A stretch of 64,000 bases of DNA from Bacillota bacterium (GCA_023391695.1 JAEWAK010000017.1:72241-136240), one strand, 5' to 3'. Shown: positions 25,668-34,080, counted from the stretch's first letter. Program-made: numbers and translations. The notes: generated by a model not told the origin, from the letters alone.

Positions 25668-27197
25668 ATGAATACAGTTTTAATAACCGGAAATGACCTC
25701 ACCCTGAAAGAAGTAGCAAAGGTGAGCAGATATGGGGCACTGGTTGAATTGGATAAAGAGGCTGAAAGCAGAATTATTGCATCGAGAAAAGTCGTGGATA
25801 CATTAGCAGCCGAGGGGAAAGTCGTTTACGGTATCACAACCGGATTCGGGCAATTCTGCAATACGGTAATATCGGCAAATGAATCAAAGAAACTGCAGAG
25901 AAACCTGATCGTATCCCATGCGGTGGGAGCAGGGGAAGCATTTGAGGCGGAGGTATCCCGTGCTATTATGCTGCTTCGCATTAACAATCTGGCCAAAGGA
26001 TATTCCGGTATCCGGCTTGAAACCTTACGTACCATGATTCAGATGCTTAACCGGGGCGTAACCCCTGTAATACCCCAAAAAGGTTCTCTCGGCGCCAGCG
26101 GTGACCTGGTTCCCCTGGCACATATGGTCCTTCCTATGATCGGCATGGGTCAGGCACAGTATCAAAATCAGATCTGTGACGGTGCCAAAGCAATGAGCCT
26201 TGCCGATATTCCCCTGATAGAACTGACGGAAAAGGAAGGGCTGGCGCTGATCAACGGAACACAGGTTATGACGGCTGTGGGTGCCCTGACGCTTTTGGAT
26301 ACCATTGGTCTTGTTAAGACTGCTGATATTGCTGCCTCCTTAAGTTTTGAAGCCCAGAATGGAATTATAGATGCGCTGGATCAGCGGATCCATGAGGTCA
26401 GACCCCATAAAGGCCAGGTGGATACGGCAAGAATCATAAAAAGGCTGCTTACCGGGAGTAAAAATGTAACGAGGCAGGGAGAATTAAGGGTACAGGATGC
26501 ATATTCCCTGCGCTGTGCACCCCAGGTCCATGGAGCCAGTAAAGATGCGGTAAATTATGTGAAAGAAAAAGTCGAAATTGAGATGAATTCCGTTACGGAC
26601 AATCCAATTATATTTACGGATACCTATGAAGGAATCTCGGGGGGCAATTTTCATGGACAGACTATGGCACTCAGTTTTGATTTTCTGGGTATTGCCCTGG
26701 CAGAACTCGCGGATATTTCAGAACGCCGTATTGAGAGGATGGTCAATTCGGCCTTAAGTGACCTCCCATCCTTTCTGGTGGAAAAGGGAGGACTCAACTC
26801 CGGTTATATGATTGTCCAGTATACCGCCGCATCCCTGGTATCTGAAAATAAAGTACTTGCACATCCTGCCAGTGTGGACAGTATTCCTTCTTCCGCCAAC
26901 CAGGAGGACCATGTGAGCATGGGAACCATTGCGGCAAGAAAAGCTAATGAAATTATGAAGAATGTAAGGCGTGTCTTGGCTATGGAACTGATGTGTGCCT
27001 GCCAGGCAGTTGATTTGCGGGGAGATAAAGGCCTTGGAACCGGAACCGGAGCCGCTTATGAAACGGTAAGGGAAAAAATTACTAAATTAATGGAAGACAG
27101 GCCTTTGTATGCGGACATTAATCATTGTGAAGAACTGATTAAAAACGGTACCTTAATTGAGCGGGTAGAGCAGAAGGCCGGTAAGCTGGTCTTTTGA
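25668..27197 (+). CDS. hutH: Histidine ammonia-lyase
   Basis: 509 residues with the MIO-forming triad Ala143-Ser144-Gly145 in GSLGASGDLVPLAHM, the YGITTGFG loop and the NLIVSHAVG helix typical of histidine (rather than phenylalanine or tyrosine) lyases. It deaminates histidine to urocanate. No hutU, hutI or transporter gene is adjacent, so it is a stand-alone lyase here. AGGAGG lies six bases before the ATG. Later aromatic-lyase sequences such as NQEDHVSMG are also present, as expected. Confidence 0.92.
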   Translation: MNTVLITGNDLTLKEVAKVSRYGALVELDKEAESRIIASRKVVDTLAAEGKVVYGITTGFGQFCNTVISANESKKLQRNLIVSHAVGAGEAFEAEVSRAIMLLRINNLAKGYSGIRLETLRTMIQMLNRGVTPVIPQKGSLGASGDLVPLAHMVLPMIGMGQAQYQNQICDGAKAMSLADIPLIELTEKEGLALINGTQVMTAVGALTLLDTIGLVKTADIAASLSFEAQNGIIDALDQRIHEVRPHKGQVDTARIIKRLLTGSKNVTRQGELRVQDAYSLRCAPQVHGASKDAVNYVKEKVEIEMNSVTDNPIIFTDTYEGISGGNFHGQTMALSFDFLGIALAELADISERRIERMVNSALSDLPSFLVEKGGLNSGYMIVQYTAASLVSENKVLAHPASVDSIPSSANQEDHVSMGTIAARKANEIMKNVRRVLAMELMCACQAVDLRGDKGLGTGTGAAYETVREKITKLMEDRPLYADINHCEELIKNGTLIERVEQKAGKLVF

Positions 27198-27288
27198 ACT
27201 TCCTGATAGAAGAATGGCTGCGGATCGACATTTAGGAATTTTTCAGATTCTGAGGGCTGTTACAAAATGATAAATTTACCGGACCTGG

Positions 27289-27618
27289 TTGCAGGTTGAT
27301 GTCATGACAAAAATATTTGTCCTGGAAAGGAATCTGTCTGTCATAAAAGAAAACTTAGCATATGCCGAAGGTTTCTTTCAAAAATATGCCGGTATTTTCT
27401 TAAATAACAGGCCGATGGCAGGCCCAATAGCATTCCATAAGTTAAAAAGCACAGGTGGAATCCGGGAGTTTTGTGCGGACTTAATCAATAAGAAAGGAGT
27501 CCTTTTACTGCCTGGCGACGTATATGAGGATAACGGGAATTATTTCAGAATGGGATACGGGCGTAAAAATTTTAAGGAAGCAATGTTAAAATTAGAGGAA
27601 TATCTGGAAGAAAACTAA
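27289..27618 (+). pseudogene. C-terminal remnant of a PLP-dependent class I/II aminotransferase
   Basis: About 105 residues that align only with the last quarter of fold-type I aminotransferases: AGPIAFHKL, EFCADLI, KGVLLLPGDVY, NYFRMGYGRKNF and LEEYLEE. The PLP-lysine region and the whole large domain are missing, and upstream sequence in all frames does not supply them. No ribosome site precedes 27289. An apparent 5' deletion. Confidence 0.8.
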
Positions 27619-27660
27619 AATATATTAAGCATAAAGAAACCGAGAAGAATCGAACCGAAA

Positions 27661-27703
27661 AACATATCCTAATCTTACGTATCGTAATTGGATATGTTTT
27701 TTT
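27661..27703 (+). terminator. Terminator after the aminotransferase remnant
   Basis: AACATATCC...GGATATGTT followed by TTTTTTA. It indicates that the truncated gene kept its original 3' end. Confidence 0.85.
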
Positions 27704-27877
27704 ATTCAAGGTAACTTAATATAAAATTAATGGAAACTTTAAATTGTATTGATAGACACTGAAATCAAAACACTTTATATTAAGGATGTGGAATAAATTC
27801 CCAAATTATACACAAGTGATATTACTGTCACAATAAAATGATACACAGTTGTTAACAATTGGAAAGGAGAGTATAAG

Positions 27878-28705
27878 ATGATTAAAAAAATCAGAAGTTT
27901 TTTGTGTTTGCTGCTTGCAGGTATTCTATTTCTCAGTTCAAGCACATCCGTATCAGCCTATGTTGTACATAATACCGGCAATTCCAAGGAGGAAATTGTA
28001 AAATCTTATGAAACCGTAGTGGAATATGCCAGAGAGAACAGGATTCCCATAGATCTCAGTCTGGATACTTTCATCAGGGAATATGAAATCTCAAATTATA
28101 AGAACATTTCCGATTATGAAGCCGCGTATTATAAACTGTTGAGGAAACCGGATCCGGATATATATAAGAGCGGAGGCGGTAAATGGTATTATAATACGGG
28201 AACTTCATTACCCCAGGCAGCAAATTATTCAAAATATAATTTGCTGAATACGGTACAAAAAGGAGATATTATTTTTGAGTCCAAAGGAGGTTTTGGAATT
28301 ACCGGCCATACGGCCATAGTGGAAGGAATCTACTACAGCAGTACCTGGCAGCAATATTATATCAGGGTAATTGAAGCAATTGATGAGGGGGTTGTCAGAA
28401 GTGTACTGGATGATGAACGTGTGGATGATAAAGGAGTTGCTGTTTTGAGGGTATCCGGTGCAGCAGGGTCTCAGATTACAAATGCGGTTAATTTCTGCAC
28501 AGGACAATTAGGGAAGGCTTATTCCCTTGATTTTGGTAAGGATACCAGTGAGAGTGAGCCGGACTGGTATTGTTCCGAACTGGTATGGGCCGGTTATTAC
28601 AGACAGGGGATTGATGTTGAAACAAACGGATTATACAACGAACCGGGTATAACACCAAGGGATATCAGGAACAGTTCCATAACGCTGGAGGTTTCTTTCG
28701 GGTAA
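27878..28705 (+). CDS. Secreted YiiX/YycO-type permuted NlpC/P60-like hydrolase
   Basis: 275 residues with a clear signal peptide (residues 1-28, ending SVSAYV). The C-terminal domain has the permuted papain-like order, with the His first (GHTAIVEG) and the Cys later (DWYCSELVWAGYY), plus the KGDIIF entry strand, as in YiiX/YebB/YycO proteins. Such proteins are lipid- or wall-directed hydrolases, mostly uncharacterised. AAAGGAG lies before the ATG. Monocistronic. Confidence 0.8.
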   Translation: MIKKIRSFLCLLLAGILFLSSSTSVSAYVVHNTGNSKEEIVKSYETVVEYARENRIPIDLSLDTFIREYEISNYKNISDYEAAYYKLLRKPDPDIYKSGGGKWYYNTGTSLPQAANYSKYNLLNTVQKGDIIFESKGGFGITGHTAIVEGIYYSSTWQQYYIRVIEAIDEGVVRSVLDDERVDDKGVAVLRVSGAAGSQITNAVNFCTGQLGKAYSLDFGKDTSESEPDWYCSELVWAGYYRQGIDVETNGLYNEPGITPRDIRNSSITLEVSFG

Positions 28706-28718
28706 TTTTTCTGAATTG

Positions 28719-28792
28719 GGGGTGTTGTAAAATAGCCTTAATAAACTCAAACAACAGGATTTGGGATAAATCAGGCTTATTTTGCAGCAGCC
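28719..28792 (+). terminator. Long imperfect hairpin after the YiiX-like gene
   Basis: GGTGTTGTAAAATA-GCCT pairs with AGGC-TTATTTTGCAGCAGCC. No long U-tract, so terminator function is likely but not certain. Confidence 0.55.
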
Positions 28793-28857
28793 TCCTTATT
28801 GTTAAAGGTCCTCCTGTGTTTGTCCCAGGGTTTCTGAATCGAAGCATTCATAAAGCA

Positions 28858-28886
28858 TTCACAATCTTTAAAATATGTGGTATCAT
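28858..28886 (+). promoter_or_regulatory. Promoter of the LUD-domain gene
   Basis: TTCACA (28858-28863), 17 bp, TATCAT (28881-28886). The start near 28893 rules out the longer in-frame start at 28877. Confidence 0.65.
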
Positions 28887-28921
28887 CTATTAACATAATA
28901 GGAAATCAGGCAGGTGAATTT

Positions 28922-29539
28922 ATGGATCCAAAATTTGAACAGGTAATATCTAATTTAAAGAAGAACAACATGGGAGGATACTTTGCGGAGAACCGGGAAG
29001 AACTGTTGGAATTGTTATCCGGCCTGATTGTAAAAGGCTCCACCGTAGGCTGCGGTGATTCGGTTACCCTGGAGGAAACAGGGGTTTTTGAATTTTTGAG
29101 AAACGGTAATTATATTTTTTACGATAAATTTAAGCCTTCTTTAACCAGCGAAGATAAGAGACAATTGTATCTTAAAAACTTTACTGCGGATACTTTTATT
29201 ACAGGAACCAATGCCATAACGGCAGACGGTAAAATCTTTAATATCGACGGAAACGGAAGCCGTGTTGCCCCCATGCTTTACGGGCCGGAGCAGGTGATAA
29301 TTGTGGTTGGGATCAATAAACTGACAGAAGATGCCGAGTCGGCAATAACCAGAACAAGGCAGACAGCCGCACCTTTGGATGCGAAACGGCTGGGGAGATC
29401 CACTCCCTGCACCAGCCTGGACAAATGTATAGACTGTCACCATAAACAGCGTATCTGTAATGATTTTGTATTAATTACGGGGCAGTTTATAAAAGACAGG
29501 ATAAAGGTTATTATAGTAAATGAGGAATTGGGATTTTAA
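28922..29539 (+). CDS. LUD-domain protein (LutC/YkgG-like)
   Basis: 205 residues from the ATG at 28922 after GGCAGGTGAA. The LUD fold is recognisable from VGCGDSVTLEETGVFEFLR, the FITGTNAITADGKIFNIDGNG strand and the VVGINKL segment, the usual layout of clostridial 'lactate utilization' proteins. A C-terminal CxxC-like cluster (CTSLDKCIDC) is typical of this longer subtype. LutC acts in L-lactate oxidation with LutA/B, which are absent here, so the role is undefined. Confidence 0.85.
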   Translation: MDPKFEQVISNLKKNNMGGYFAENREELLELLSGLIVKGSTVGCGDSVTLEETGVFEFLRNGNYIFYDKFKPSLTSEDKRQLYLKNFTADTFITGTNAITADGKIFNIDGNGSRVAPMLYGPEQVIIVVGINKLTEDAESAITRTRQTAAPLDAKRLGRSTPCTSLDKCIDCHHKQRICNDFVLITGQFIKDRIKVIIVNEELGF

Positions 29540-29608
29540 ACGATCAGGGAAATAATCCCGGATTCTCAACTAAGGTTAGAGGAATACTTAAAACAAAGGA
29601 AGGGTACT

Positions 29609-30427
29609 ATGGATAAATTGTTATTTGGAATATCGGGCCTGCCCATAGGATGCAAAGAGAAAAAAGTAAATTATGCGATTGCCATAGGTTATTTAAAATC
29701 CATAGGACTGGATGCAATGGAACTTCTTTTTGTGAGAAATGTCAATGTGACAGATACTAATAAACATGCAATATTAAAAGCCAAGTCAGAAAATGATTTT
29801 TACCTGTCCGCCCACGGTTCCCATTATATTAATCTGAATGCGGATGAACCTGTCAAGCAGGAAAAGTCCCTGGAAAGGATCGCTGCCGCCAGGGAAGGTT
29901 TAGCTAAGGTTAAGGGGAGAAGCTTAATATTTCATCCGGGTTTTTATTTAAAGGATACAAAAGAAGAGGCTTATAATACCATAAAAGAAAACCTGCAAAA
30001 ACTTACCCCCGGGGATATCGATTACAGGCTGGAGACCACGGGAAAAGGAACCCAGTTCGGGACAATTGAGGAGCTGGTGTCCCTTTGCCGGGAAGTCGAA
30101 TCCTGTAAGCTATGCATTGACTTTTCCCATATACATGCCAGACAGAACGGCAGCCTGAAAGGCTATGGCGATTTCGCTGAAATACTCCGATACGTTGAGG
30201 ACAACCTGGGAAAGTCTTCTCTGGATGACCTGCATATTCACATGGGCGGAATTGCTTATAATGAAAAAGGTGAAAAAAGGCATCTGCCTTTGGCGGACAG
30301 CGACTTTAATTATACGGAGTGTTTAAGGGCGATAAAGGATTTCAAGGTAAAAGGGTGTATTATTGCGGAAGGCCCCCTCCTGGAGGGGGATGCCTTGTTA
30401 TTAAAAAATACTTATGATAAATTGTAA
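29609..30427 (+). CDS. AP-endonuclease-2 / xylose-isomerase-like TIM-barrel protein (endonuclease IV family)
   Basis: 272 residues. The TIM-barrel metal ligands match endonuclease IV: SAHGSHYINL, FHPGFY, RLETTGKGTQFGT (Glu), CIDFSHIHAR (Asp/His) and LHIHMGG (His). Endonuclease IV cuts DNA at abasic sites; the sequence is shorter and diverged from Nfo, so another TIM-barrel metal enzyme is possible. It lies 69 nt after the LUD gene and may be co-transcribed. Confidence 0.8.
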   Translation: MDKLLFGISGLPIGCKEKKVNYAIAIGYLKSIGLDAMELLFVRNVNVTDTNKHAILKAKSENDFYLSAHGSHYINLNADEPVKQEKSLERIAAAREGLAKVKGRSLIFHPGFYLKDTKEEAYNTIKENLQKLTPGDIDYRLETTGKGTQFGTIEELVSLCREVESCKLCIDFSHIHARQNGSLKGYGDFAEILRYVEDNLGKSSLDDLHIHMGGIAYNEKGEKRHLPLADSDFNYTECLRAIKDFKVKGCIIAEGPLLEGDALLLKNTYDKL

Positions 30428-30470
30428 TTGGGAAGGAGAGGCTAGTGTCCCCTTTTTCATAATACTGCTT

Positions 30471-30812
30471 TTAAGCCTTGTTCATACCGCGCAGGAACTG
30501 GTGCAGTATGGCGATAATAAAGGCGGCAAGAAGGGAATTAAGAAATCCTCCCATGTTAATTTTTGCTACGAACCGGTCTGCCAGCATGATGGTCCAGGCA
30601 TTTACAATAAAGGTGAAAAAACCGAAAGTCAGTATACTGAACGGCAATGTGACCAGTAACAATAGCGGTTTCAGCAATAAATTGACAACCAGCAGGACCA
30701 GGCCCATGAGCAGCAGAGAAGTGGTATCCCCAATATAAATCGTATCGATCACCGTTGACAGTAAATAAATCGTCAGGATGATTGACAAATATTTTAAAGC
30801 TAATTTAGTCAT
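30471..30812 (-). CDS. Phage-holin family 4 membrane protein (YvlD-like)
   Basis: 113 residues from the ATG at 30812, preceded by GGAGGTAAAC. Four hydrophobic segments with the DUF-type pattern LLMGLVLLVVNLLLKPLLLL and TLPFSILTFGFF, diagnostic of the YvlD/holin-4 family. Despite the name it is a chromosomal envelope-associated protein, not a lysis gene. Last gene of the DUF2089-SHOCT operon, the same association as yvlB-yvlD of Bacillus. Confidence 0.88.
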   Translation of the reverse strand: MTKLALKYLSIILTIYLLSTVIDTIYIGDTTSLLLMGLVLLVVNLLLKPLLLLVTLPFSILTFGFFTFIVNAWTIMLADRFVAKINMGGFLNSLLAAFIIAILHQFLRGMNKA

Positions 30813-30860
30813 GTTTACCTCCATTACTGTGTATCTGAAACTTGTGCCCAGGAATAGGCT

Positions 30861-31175
30861 TTAGCGGACTTTTATTGACACTCTGACATGATCCGCCGAC
30901 ACGTCCACAAGGTCAAAAGGCTCACATTCTGTTATTGAATCGAATATTTGTATTACCATTTGAACCAGTTCCTTTGCGGCATAAACGGAAAAAGAGGAAG
31001 ATAATCCCGGATTGGCCGGTTTTGGTATAAAAAGACATACAAATATTATAAGCTCCAGAAAGCAGTCCAGCAATTCCTGAAAGATATAGAAAGGAATTGG
31101 AAAGGGAAAATTAAAATGCACGTTATTATTCACCTGCAATTTAATCTGGATCAGCCGGAAGCTTTTACTCAACAT
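30861..31175 (-). CDS. Diverged paralogue of the preceding SHOCT-like protein
   Basis: 104 residues starting with the ATG inside the end of the upstream gene (ATGTTGAGTAA overlap). It is not recognised by itself. Its layout repeats that of the upstream protein's C-terminal part: a K-I/L-K strand followed by an NNxVxxNxxxPxxxxx segment, then a helix, then an 'xIF/xxL-D-x-VDVxAxDxxxxVxIKV' strand. I infer a tandem duplication with loss of the N-terminal SHOCT helix. A hydrophobic stretch (LLDCFLELIIFVCLFI) replaces the linker. Confidence 0.65.
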   Translation of the reverse strand: MLSKSFRLIQIKLQVNNNVHFNFPFPIPFYIFQELLDCFLELIIFVCLFIPKPANPGLSSSFSVYAAKELVQMVIQIFDSITECEPFDLVDVSADHVRVSIKVR

Positions 31176-31611
31176 AAATTTTTACCTTAACCATGGTCTT
31201 ATGTTCTTCGTCCCATGCTTCTATATCCACGATATTCGGATCATCCAGTGTGCCGTTTAATAATTCTTCGATGATTTTAGCAAAGTCAATGCTGGTAATG
31301 TCAAATCCTTTTCGTTCCATTTCACTTCGGGCATCCGCCGGTATCATGGTTGACATTTTGCCTGCTATTTCCCCGATTGTTGTTAACAGCCGGAGTGGTA
31401 TGTTGACATTGACATTTACCGAATTATTATCAGAGGTAATTTTTATCTTGAGAAACTTGTAATTACGTCTGGTAAGTCCCGATGAAAGGGCGGGGGGCTG
31501 TGCCGTTTCCGGTTCCCTGGCAGCTGTAAGGGCTTCTATAAGCTCCATGCCTTCGGCGGCTGTAATTTGGCCTTTTTCAATCATTTCCAATATTTTTAAC
31601 TGTTCATTCAT
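31165..31611 (-). CDS. SHOCT-like / YvlB-type domain protein
   Basis: 148 residues. The N-terminal SHOCT-like helix pair (ILEMIEKGQITAAEGMELIEAL) is followed by a beta-rich domain (FLKIKITSDNNSVNVNVNIPL...). This layout matches the N-terminal part of YvlB/DUF4097-associated proteins. It lies 19 nt after the DUF2089 gene and overlaps the next gene by 11 nt. The family is linked to envelope stress responses in Firmicutes; the mechanism is not known. Confidence 0.78.
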   Translation of the reverse strand: MNEQLKILEMIEKGQITAAEGMELIEALTAAREPETAQPPALSSGLTRRNYKFLKIKITSDNNSVNVNVNIPLRLLTTIGEIAGKMSTMIPADARSEMERKGFDITSIDFAKIIEELLNGTLDDPNIVDIEAWDEEHKTMVKVKIYVE

Positions 31612-31630
31612 TGTTCAAACCTCCTGTTGG

Positions 31631-32020
31631 TTAAAGATTCTTAATTTTTTCAGTTGCCTCTTTTGGAGTGATTTCACCTTTTGATAGTTGTTCAAGGATT
31701 TCATTTCTTGCAGCTTTCTTTAACTCATTATCTCTGGCAGTTTCCTTTTCCGGAACTTCAAATCCCAGATTTTTTATGACTGTATCTAATTTGCCCCGGA
31801 CAGTGGGGTAGGAAATACCCAGTTCTTTTTCCACGTCTTTGATGTTGCCCCGGCATTTAATAAATACTTTAACAAAATCAAGGTCATCTTCCGGAAGGCG
31901 GCAGAATTCACAGGGTTGGAAGTCACCTTCTATGGCCGTTGAACACTTGGGGCAGCTCAGTTTGGTAATGGAGAGTTTTTCGCCGCATACGGGACATATT
32001 CCCGGTGCTTTGTATTTCAT
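31631..32020 (-). CDS. DUF2089 zinc-ribbon HTH regulator
   Basis: 129 residues: two CPxC zinc knuckles (CPVCGEK and CPKCSTA, then CEFC), a helix-turn-helix (VFIKCRGNIKDVEKELGISYPTVRGKLD) and a C-terminal SHOCT-like helix (ILEQLSKGEITPKEATEKI). This is the DUF2089 family, probably the transcriptional regulator of its operon. The same 'G-x-I-T-x-x-E' helix occurs in the next gene's N-terminus. Confidence 0.88.
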   Translation of the reverse strand: MKYKAPGICPVCGEKLSITKLSCPKCSTAIEGDFQPCEFCRLPEDDLDFVKVFIKCRGNIKDVEKELGISYPTVRGKLDTVIKNLGFEVPEKETARDNELKKAARNEILEQLSKGEITPKEATEKIKNL

Positions 32021-32054
32021 TTATTTCACCATCCTAATGTATTTTGATGATTTT

Positions 32055-32083
32055 AATATACACCTGTTGTTTAAAATAGTCAA
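32055..32083 (-). promoter_or_regulatory. Promoter of the DUF2089 operon
   Basis: On the minus strand TTGACT (32078-32083), 17 bp, TATATT (32055-32060), about 35 nt before the ATG. The sequence beyond (to 32150) is extremely AT-rich. Confidence 0.65.
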
Positions 32084-32207
32084 TATAAAAATTAATATAA
32101 TTAATATAAAAATTAAAATAATTAAGTTATACTATAAAATTATTGAGAGATTATAGAGTTTTATTTATACCGAACAAACCATATTTAAAAAGGCGTAAAA
32201 AAAAAAA

Positions 32208-32244
32208 GCTTTTGCAAATAGCCGGACGGCTGTTTTGCAAAAGC
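32208..32244 (-). terminator. Strong terminator of oadB
   Basis: GCTTTTGCAAAACAGCC-GTCC-GGCTATTTGCAAAAGC on the minus strand, followed by a run of at least ten T. Near-perfect 16-bp stem. Confidence 0.92.
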
Positions 32245-32256
32245 TCTTTTTAACGG

Positions 32257-33393
32257 TTAACCAAAAAGTGATAAAAGAATACCGGCAGCCACTGCGGAAC
32301 CGATGACACCGGCTACGTTGGGGCCCATGGCATGCATCAAGAGATAATTTCCCGGATTTGCCTTCTGGCCTTCTACCTGGGATACACGGGCAGCCATAGG
32401 AACCGCCGATACACCTGCCGAGCCGATCAGTGGATTAATCTTACCTCCGGTTGCCCAGCACATAAATTTACCGATCAGAAGACCGCCCACCGTACTAAAC
32501 ATAAATGCAATGAGGCCAAGTAAAATGATTCCCAGGGTCTGGGGCTTTAAGAATTCAGTTCCCGCTGCAGTTGCACCGACGGTAACCCCGAGAAATATGG
32601 TTACAATATTAATCAATGCATTCTGTACCGTATCAGATAATCTTTCCACTACACCCGATTCCCTGAAAAGATTGCCTAACATCAGCATGCCGATTAAAGG
32701 GGCAACGGAGGGCAGTAAAAGAATACATAAAATAGATACCACGATGGGAAAACATATTTTCTCCAGTTTGGAAACATTGCGTAATTGCTGCATCTGGATT
32801 TTCCGTTCTTTTTCCGTTGTCAGTAGTTTCATCAGAGGGGGCTGGATAAGCGGGATCAGCGCCATATAGGAATAAGCTGCTATGGCAATGGAAGCCAGCC
32901 GATCGGGTGCAAGCCTGGTTGTCAGATAAATGGCAGTCGGACCGTCTGCACCGCCTATAATTCCAATAGAGGCAGCTTCTTCTGGTGTGAAACCCATCAG
33001 TATGGCTATTATGAAAGCTATTGCGATGCCAAACTGGGATCCGGCACCAATCAGCAGGCTGCTGGGACGTGCAATGAGGGGGCCGAAATCCGTCATGGCT
33101 CCGATGCCTAAAAATATCAGGGAGGGATAAATTCCCTTTTTAACACCCAGGTATAAATAGTACAAAAGCCCTCCGGCCTCCGTGGAACTTGCAGGTTCGC
33201 TCATTAAACCCGTTAATGGCAGGTTAGCTAACAGCATGCCGAAAGCAATCGGCAGTAAAAGAAGTGGCTCAAATTTTTTGGCAATTGCAAGATAAATAAG
33301 TATGCAGGCGATGATTATCATCAGGAGTGATTGCCAGGTCAATGCCACAAAACCGGAATCTTCCCATAATTTTGTAAGTGAATCAATAAACAC
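32257..33393 (-). CDS. oadB: Sodium-translocating decarboxylase, beta subunit
   Basis: 378 residues of very hydrophobic sequence with the OadB/GcdB/MmdB signatures: SIGIIGGADGPTAIY, FLGIGAMTDFGPL and the C-terminal MHAMGPNVAGVIGSAVAAG. This subunit decarboxylates carboxybiotin and couples it to sodium export. Start is a GTG at 33393, eight bases after GGGAGG. The carboxyltransferase and biotin-carrier genes are not adjacent, so whether it serves oxaloacetate, methylmalonyl-CoA or glutaconyl-CoA is open. Confidence 0.93.
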   Translation of the reverse strand: MFIDSLTKLWEDSGFVALTWQSLLMIIIACILIYLAIAKKFEPLLLLPIAFGMLLANLPLTGLMSEPASSTEAGGLLYYLYLGVKKGIYPSLIFLGIGAMTDFGPLIARPSSLLIGAGSQFGIAIAFIIAILMGFTPEEAASIGIIGGADGPTAIYLTTRLAPDRLASIAIAAYSYMALIPLIQPPLMKLLTTEKERKIQMQQLRNVSKLEKICFPIVVSILCILLLPSVAPLIGMLMLGNLFRESGVVERLSDTVQNALINIVTIFLGVTVGATAAGTEFLKPQTLGIILLGLIAFMFSTVGGLLIGKFMCWATGGKINPLIGSAGVSAVPMAARVSQVEGQKANPGNYLLMHAMGPNVAGVIGSAVAAGILLSLFG

Positions 33394-33452
33394 AATAAAT
33401 TCCTCCCTTGTCTGTCTGATTTTTATAGTCTGCTGCCAGTCTGTAAACTGGC

Positions 33453-33596
33453 TCAGGCAGGATTTTTGTCCTTCCTTTTTTCAATTGCCATTATAACTGC
33501 GGAGAATAACCGGATAATGGCCCATAATGCACCCAGAACGGCAAATACAACAGCCATGCAGAATAATGCAATAAGGATACTCTCAGTGAAAGACAT
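33453..33596 (-). CDS. oadG: OadG-like gamma subunit of the sodium-pump decarboxylase
   Basis: 47 residues from the ATG at 33596, preceded by AGAGGTGAT. One membrane helix (ILIALFCMAVVFAVLGALWAI) and a short charged tail (EKRKDKNPA), the OadG layout; shorter than the enterobacterial subunit (~80 residues). Lies 60 nt upstream of oadB in the same direction. Confidence 0.8.
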   Translation of the reverse strand: MSFTESILIALFCMAVVFAVLGALWAIIRLFSAVIMAIEKRKDKNPA

Positions 33597-33639
33597 ACAT
33601 ATCACCTCTTTCTGATTAATCAATTTTTTGTTAAAAAGC

Positions 33640-33774
33640 AAAAAAAAGTAGAGAACTTCAAAAGAAGCTCTCCACCCTATAAGCTAAAAACTTGAAACAG
33701 TTATCATAAACTGCCAACCGGAAAAATTACCATATTTTTTTATCAATGATAACATGTAAAAATCCTGCTGTCAA
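33640..33774 (-). promoter_or_regulatory. Promoter and ~100-nt leader with intrinsic terminator before oadG
   Basis: On the minus strand TTGACA (33769-33774), 17 bp, TATCAT (33746-33751). The transcript would start near 33739, form CAGTT-TATGAT-AACTG, then GAGAGCTTC-TTTT-GAAGTTCTC (33650-33673) followed by ACTTTTTTT, about 45 nt before oadG. A terminator between promoter and gene implies attenuation; a metabolite- or ion-sensing RNA is possible. I do not recognise a known riboswitch. Confidence 0.65.
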
Positions 33775-33785
33775 TATTTATTGAA

Positions 33786-34004
33786 TCATAATCGGGACAA
33801 AGGTCTGAATGATATCACCAAAAAAGTCCAATTTAAACCGCTGATATAACGATTTTCCACGGCGGACAGAGTACGGTACAGACCTGCTATGGCTTCGGGT
33901 ACGCCCATAGTGGCATCGCCATGCAGCCGGAACAGCAGATGAACATCGCCATATTGTGTCTTATGGGGCAGCCGTCCGCATTCCTTTTCGGAAATGGAAA
34001 GCAA
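33786..34004 (-). other. Unassigned stretch with possible decayed coding sequence
   Basis: The 33775-34032 interval lies between two transcription units. A 72-residue frame (TTG start, no ribosome site) is open here on the minus strand. A second minus frame ends RFKLDFFGDIIQTFVP, which looks protein-like, so a frameshifted remnant is possible. I do not recognise a family. Confidence 0.2.
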
Positions 34005-34032
34005 GAGCTATACAGGAAGCAGTCCGAAAAAA

Positions 34033-34055
34033 GGAGCGGAAAATATTTTCGCTCC
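34033..34055 (-). terminator. Terminator of the surface-protein cluster
   Basis: GGAGCG-N...-CGCTCC flanked by A6 and T6 on both sides, so it works in either direction; 26 nt beyond the stop of the last surface-protein gene. Confidence 0.88.
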
Positions 34056-34080
34056 TTTTTTGATACTGGACCGCAAGGGT

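Noticed and set aside
28719..28792. Terminal inverted repeats of an insertion sequence
   Set aside because: No transposase or target duplication; the pairing is a single long hairpin after a stop codon.
30471..30812. Prophage lysis gene (holin family)
   Set aside because: YvlD-type chromosomal protein in a DUF2089/SHOCT operon; no other phage genes in the window.
33650..33690. T-box riboswitch (AGGGTGG before a terminator)
   Set aside because: Only AGGGTGG matches; the following ACCGCG and the specifier stem are missing, and the gene is not an amino-acid or tRNA-synthetase gene.
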